From Gammaproteobacteria bacterium (lineage in GTDB: Bacteria; Pseudomonadota; Gammaproteobacteria; Eutrophobiales; Eutrophobiaceae), in the NCBI GenBank assembly GCA_009843675.1, contig VYCZ01000153.1, positions 1-6,841 on the forward strand: 6,841 bases of DNA, in the 5' to 3' direction. Shown piece after piece: positions 5,540 through 6,841 of this stretch. The notes beneath the pieces were generated by a model. The model worked only from the letters and a program-made list of their open reading frames with translations. It made no database searches and had not been told where the DNA came from. Numbering within the stretch: position 1 is the first letter of the stretch; the number at the start of each line of letters is the position of its first letter. Made by a program: the position numbers and the translations under genes.

Positions 5540-6841
5540 ATGAAGTTTCAAAAATATAGAAATAACTGCGTTGCCCGCACACTGGGCCTGGCTTTGGCCG
5601 GCGTCCTGTTAATCAACGGCACGGCCTGGTCCCAGGTGCTCGAGGAAATCGTGGTTACCGCGCAAAAGCGTGCGGAAGGCCTGCAGGATACGCCGGTTGC
5701 CGTAACCGCATTCACCGGTGAGCAACTGCAGCAGGCCGGTGTGTACGATGCCATCGGGCTCAGTAATGTGGTGCCCAATGTGACCATAGGGACCGAAGAC
5801 GCCAGGGACGCGATTTTCATCAATATCCGCGGCATTTCCCAGTCGGAACGCAGGAATACTTCGGACCCGACTACCGCATTCTACATGGACGGCGCCCTGG
5901 TGCCGCGCATGTCCGGTGTCAATGCCTACTTCTATGACGTTGAGCGCATCGAAGTACTGCGCGGCCCCCAGGGCACGCTGTACGGGCGTAACAGCACCTC
6001 GGGAGTGGTGAACGTCATCACCAAAAAGCCCGACCTGGAAGCATTAGGGGGCGACATCCAGGTGGGTTACGGCAATTATGAGGCGGTTGATGTGAGAGGC
6101 GCCCTGAATGTTCCCTTTTCCGACAGTTTCGGCGCGCGCGTCGCGTTCACCTATAATGAACGGGACGGTTACCGGGAAAACAGCCCGGTTGCCGATGGAG
6201 ACGACCTGGATGACATCGGCGTGCGCGGCCATTTGCTCTGGGATATCAGCGAGAATACCTCGTTGCTGCTCTCCGCGGACTATTATGAACACAAGGGCGT
6301 CGGACCGGTGCTCGCCCAGGTGGAATGTCCCGACCTTGGCTGCAACATACCGATACCCCCGGACCCTGCCGACGCCAACCCGCTCAATACCGAAGGCTTT
6401 CGCGATAATACGGATACGAATTTCAAGGTCGAACTCAACCACTCATTTTCCTTTGCGGATTTGACCTTCATCGGTTCTTACCGGGACCACGAACGGGATT
6501 ACCTGATGGACACCGACGGCACCGGCGCTTCGGTGTTTTTGCCGCCCGCCGGCAGACTGGTCCCTATAGACACCGTTGTCGTGGAACAGACGGAATCCGA
6601 ATCCTTTACAGGTGAACTGCGTTTGAATTCCAACACGGACGGCCGCTTTCAATGGATCCTGGGGGGATTTTACCTGGATGAGGATATCGCGGGCGATTTC
6701 CGTTACCAGCCGGTGCTGCCGAACGGCGCGCACCTGAATGTGCAGTTTGTCGATAAGGGTTTCAACGTGGAGTCATGGGCCTTGTTTGCCAATGCTTCCG
6801 TGGATGTCACCGACCGGTTCACCCTGAACGGCGGCATACGC
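5540..6841 (+). CDS. TonB-dependent outer-membrane receptor (3' truncated)
   Basis: The reading frame is open for 434 codons to the window edge, against a usual family length of about 700-800 or more. A strong ribosome site, GGGAGG (5529-5534), lies 5 bases before ATG 5540. An in-frame ATG at 5513 is less likely because it lacks one. Residues 1-31 are a signal peptide (hydrophobic LGLALAGVLLI, cleavage expected after AWS). The mature N-terminus has LEEIVVTAQKR (34-44), containing the TonB box, with no room for a FecA-like signalling domain. The plug (about 45-165) includes VPNVTIG, FINIRGIS, DPTTAFYMDGALVPR and RGPQGTLYGRNSTSGVVNVITKKP. Beta-barrel strands follow from about 172. Cys263 and Cys268 flank a short segment before a proline-rich stretch and may form a disulfide in a surface loop. 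It imports a scarce substrate using TonB-ExbBD energy; the substrate (siderophore, sugar, vitamin or other) cannot be told. Confidence 0.93.
   Translation, partial: MKFQKYRNNCVARTLGLALAGVLLINGTAWSQVLEEIVVTAQKRAEGLQDTPVAVTAFTGEQLQQAGVYDAIGLSNVVPNVTIGTEDARDAIFINIRGISQSERRNTSDPTTAFYMDGALVPRMSGVNAYFYDVERIEVLRGPQGTLYGRNSTSGVVNVITKKPDLEALGGDIQVGYGNYEAVDVRGALNVPFSDSFGARVAFTYNERDGYRENSPVADGDDLDDIGVRGHLLWDISENTSLLLSADYYEHKGVGPVLAQVECPDLGCNIPIPPDPADANPLNTEGFRDNTDTNFKVELNHSFSFADLTFIGSYRDHERDYLMDTDGTGASVFLPPAGRLVPIDTVVVEQTESESFTGELRLNSNTDGRFQWILGGFYLDEDIAGDFRYQPVLPNGAHLNVQFVDKGFNVESWALFANASVDVTDRFTLNGGIR

Overview
The window looks like a piece of a gammaproteobacterial chromosome. The evidence is a GC-rich coding sequence, an E. 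coli-like XerD C-terminus followed directly by a DsbC homologue, a fused HldE kinase/adenylyltransferase of E. coli length, and a TonB-dependent receptor whose mature end begins with the LEEIVVTAQKR motif common in aquatic and soil Gammaproteobacteria and sphingomonads. The genus cannot be fixed from this sequence.

Layout. Bases 1-84 are the last 27 codons of xerD, including the nucleophilic tyrosine. A short gap with an 18-bp perfect palindrome leads to dsbC (122-856, + strand), a periplasmic disulfide isomerase. Convergent to dsbC is a DUF3108-family exported protein (866-1669, - strand). Its last codons lie inside a 25-bp repeat-like palindrome that separates the two genes. Its 5' end abuts or overlaps the divergent start of hldE.

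From 1673 to 5330 a tight + strand run, hldE-hldD-waaA, encodes inner-core lipopolysaccharide synthesis. HldE phosphorylates and adenylylates D-glycero-D-manno-heptose phosphate. HldD epimerises the ADP-heptose. WaaA attaches Kdo to lipid A, the acceptor onto which heptose is later placed. hldE and hldD overlap by ATGA, and waaA starts 8 bases after hldD stops. waaA is interrupted by an in-frame TAA at codon 132, exactly where the ETE(L/I)WPN motif needs its second Glu. Reading is otherwise continuous for a normal 425-residue protein. This is either a recent nonsense mutation or a sequence error.

Bases 5331-5539 are an AT-rich regulatory region. It holds a terminator-like hairpin, two sigma70-type promoters with 17-base spacers, and a 38-bp interrupted palindrome covering the spacer, the -10 element and the predicted start of the second promoter. 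It drives a TonB-dependent outer-membrane receptor (5540 to the window end, 3' truncated) with a strong ribosome binding site.

No RNA genes, CRISPR arrays, insertion sequences or phage genes were seen. I found no clear sign of a new multigene system. The most notable items are the broken waaA, the large palindrome in the receptor promoter, and the repeat-derived C-terminus of the DUF3108 protein.
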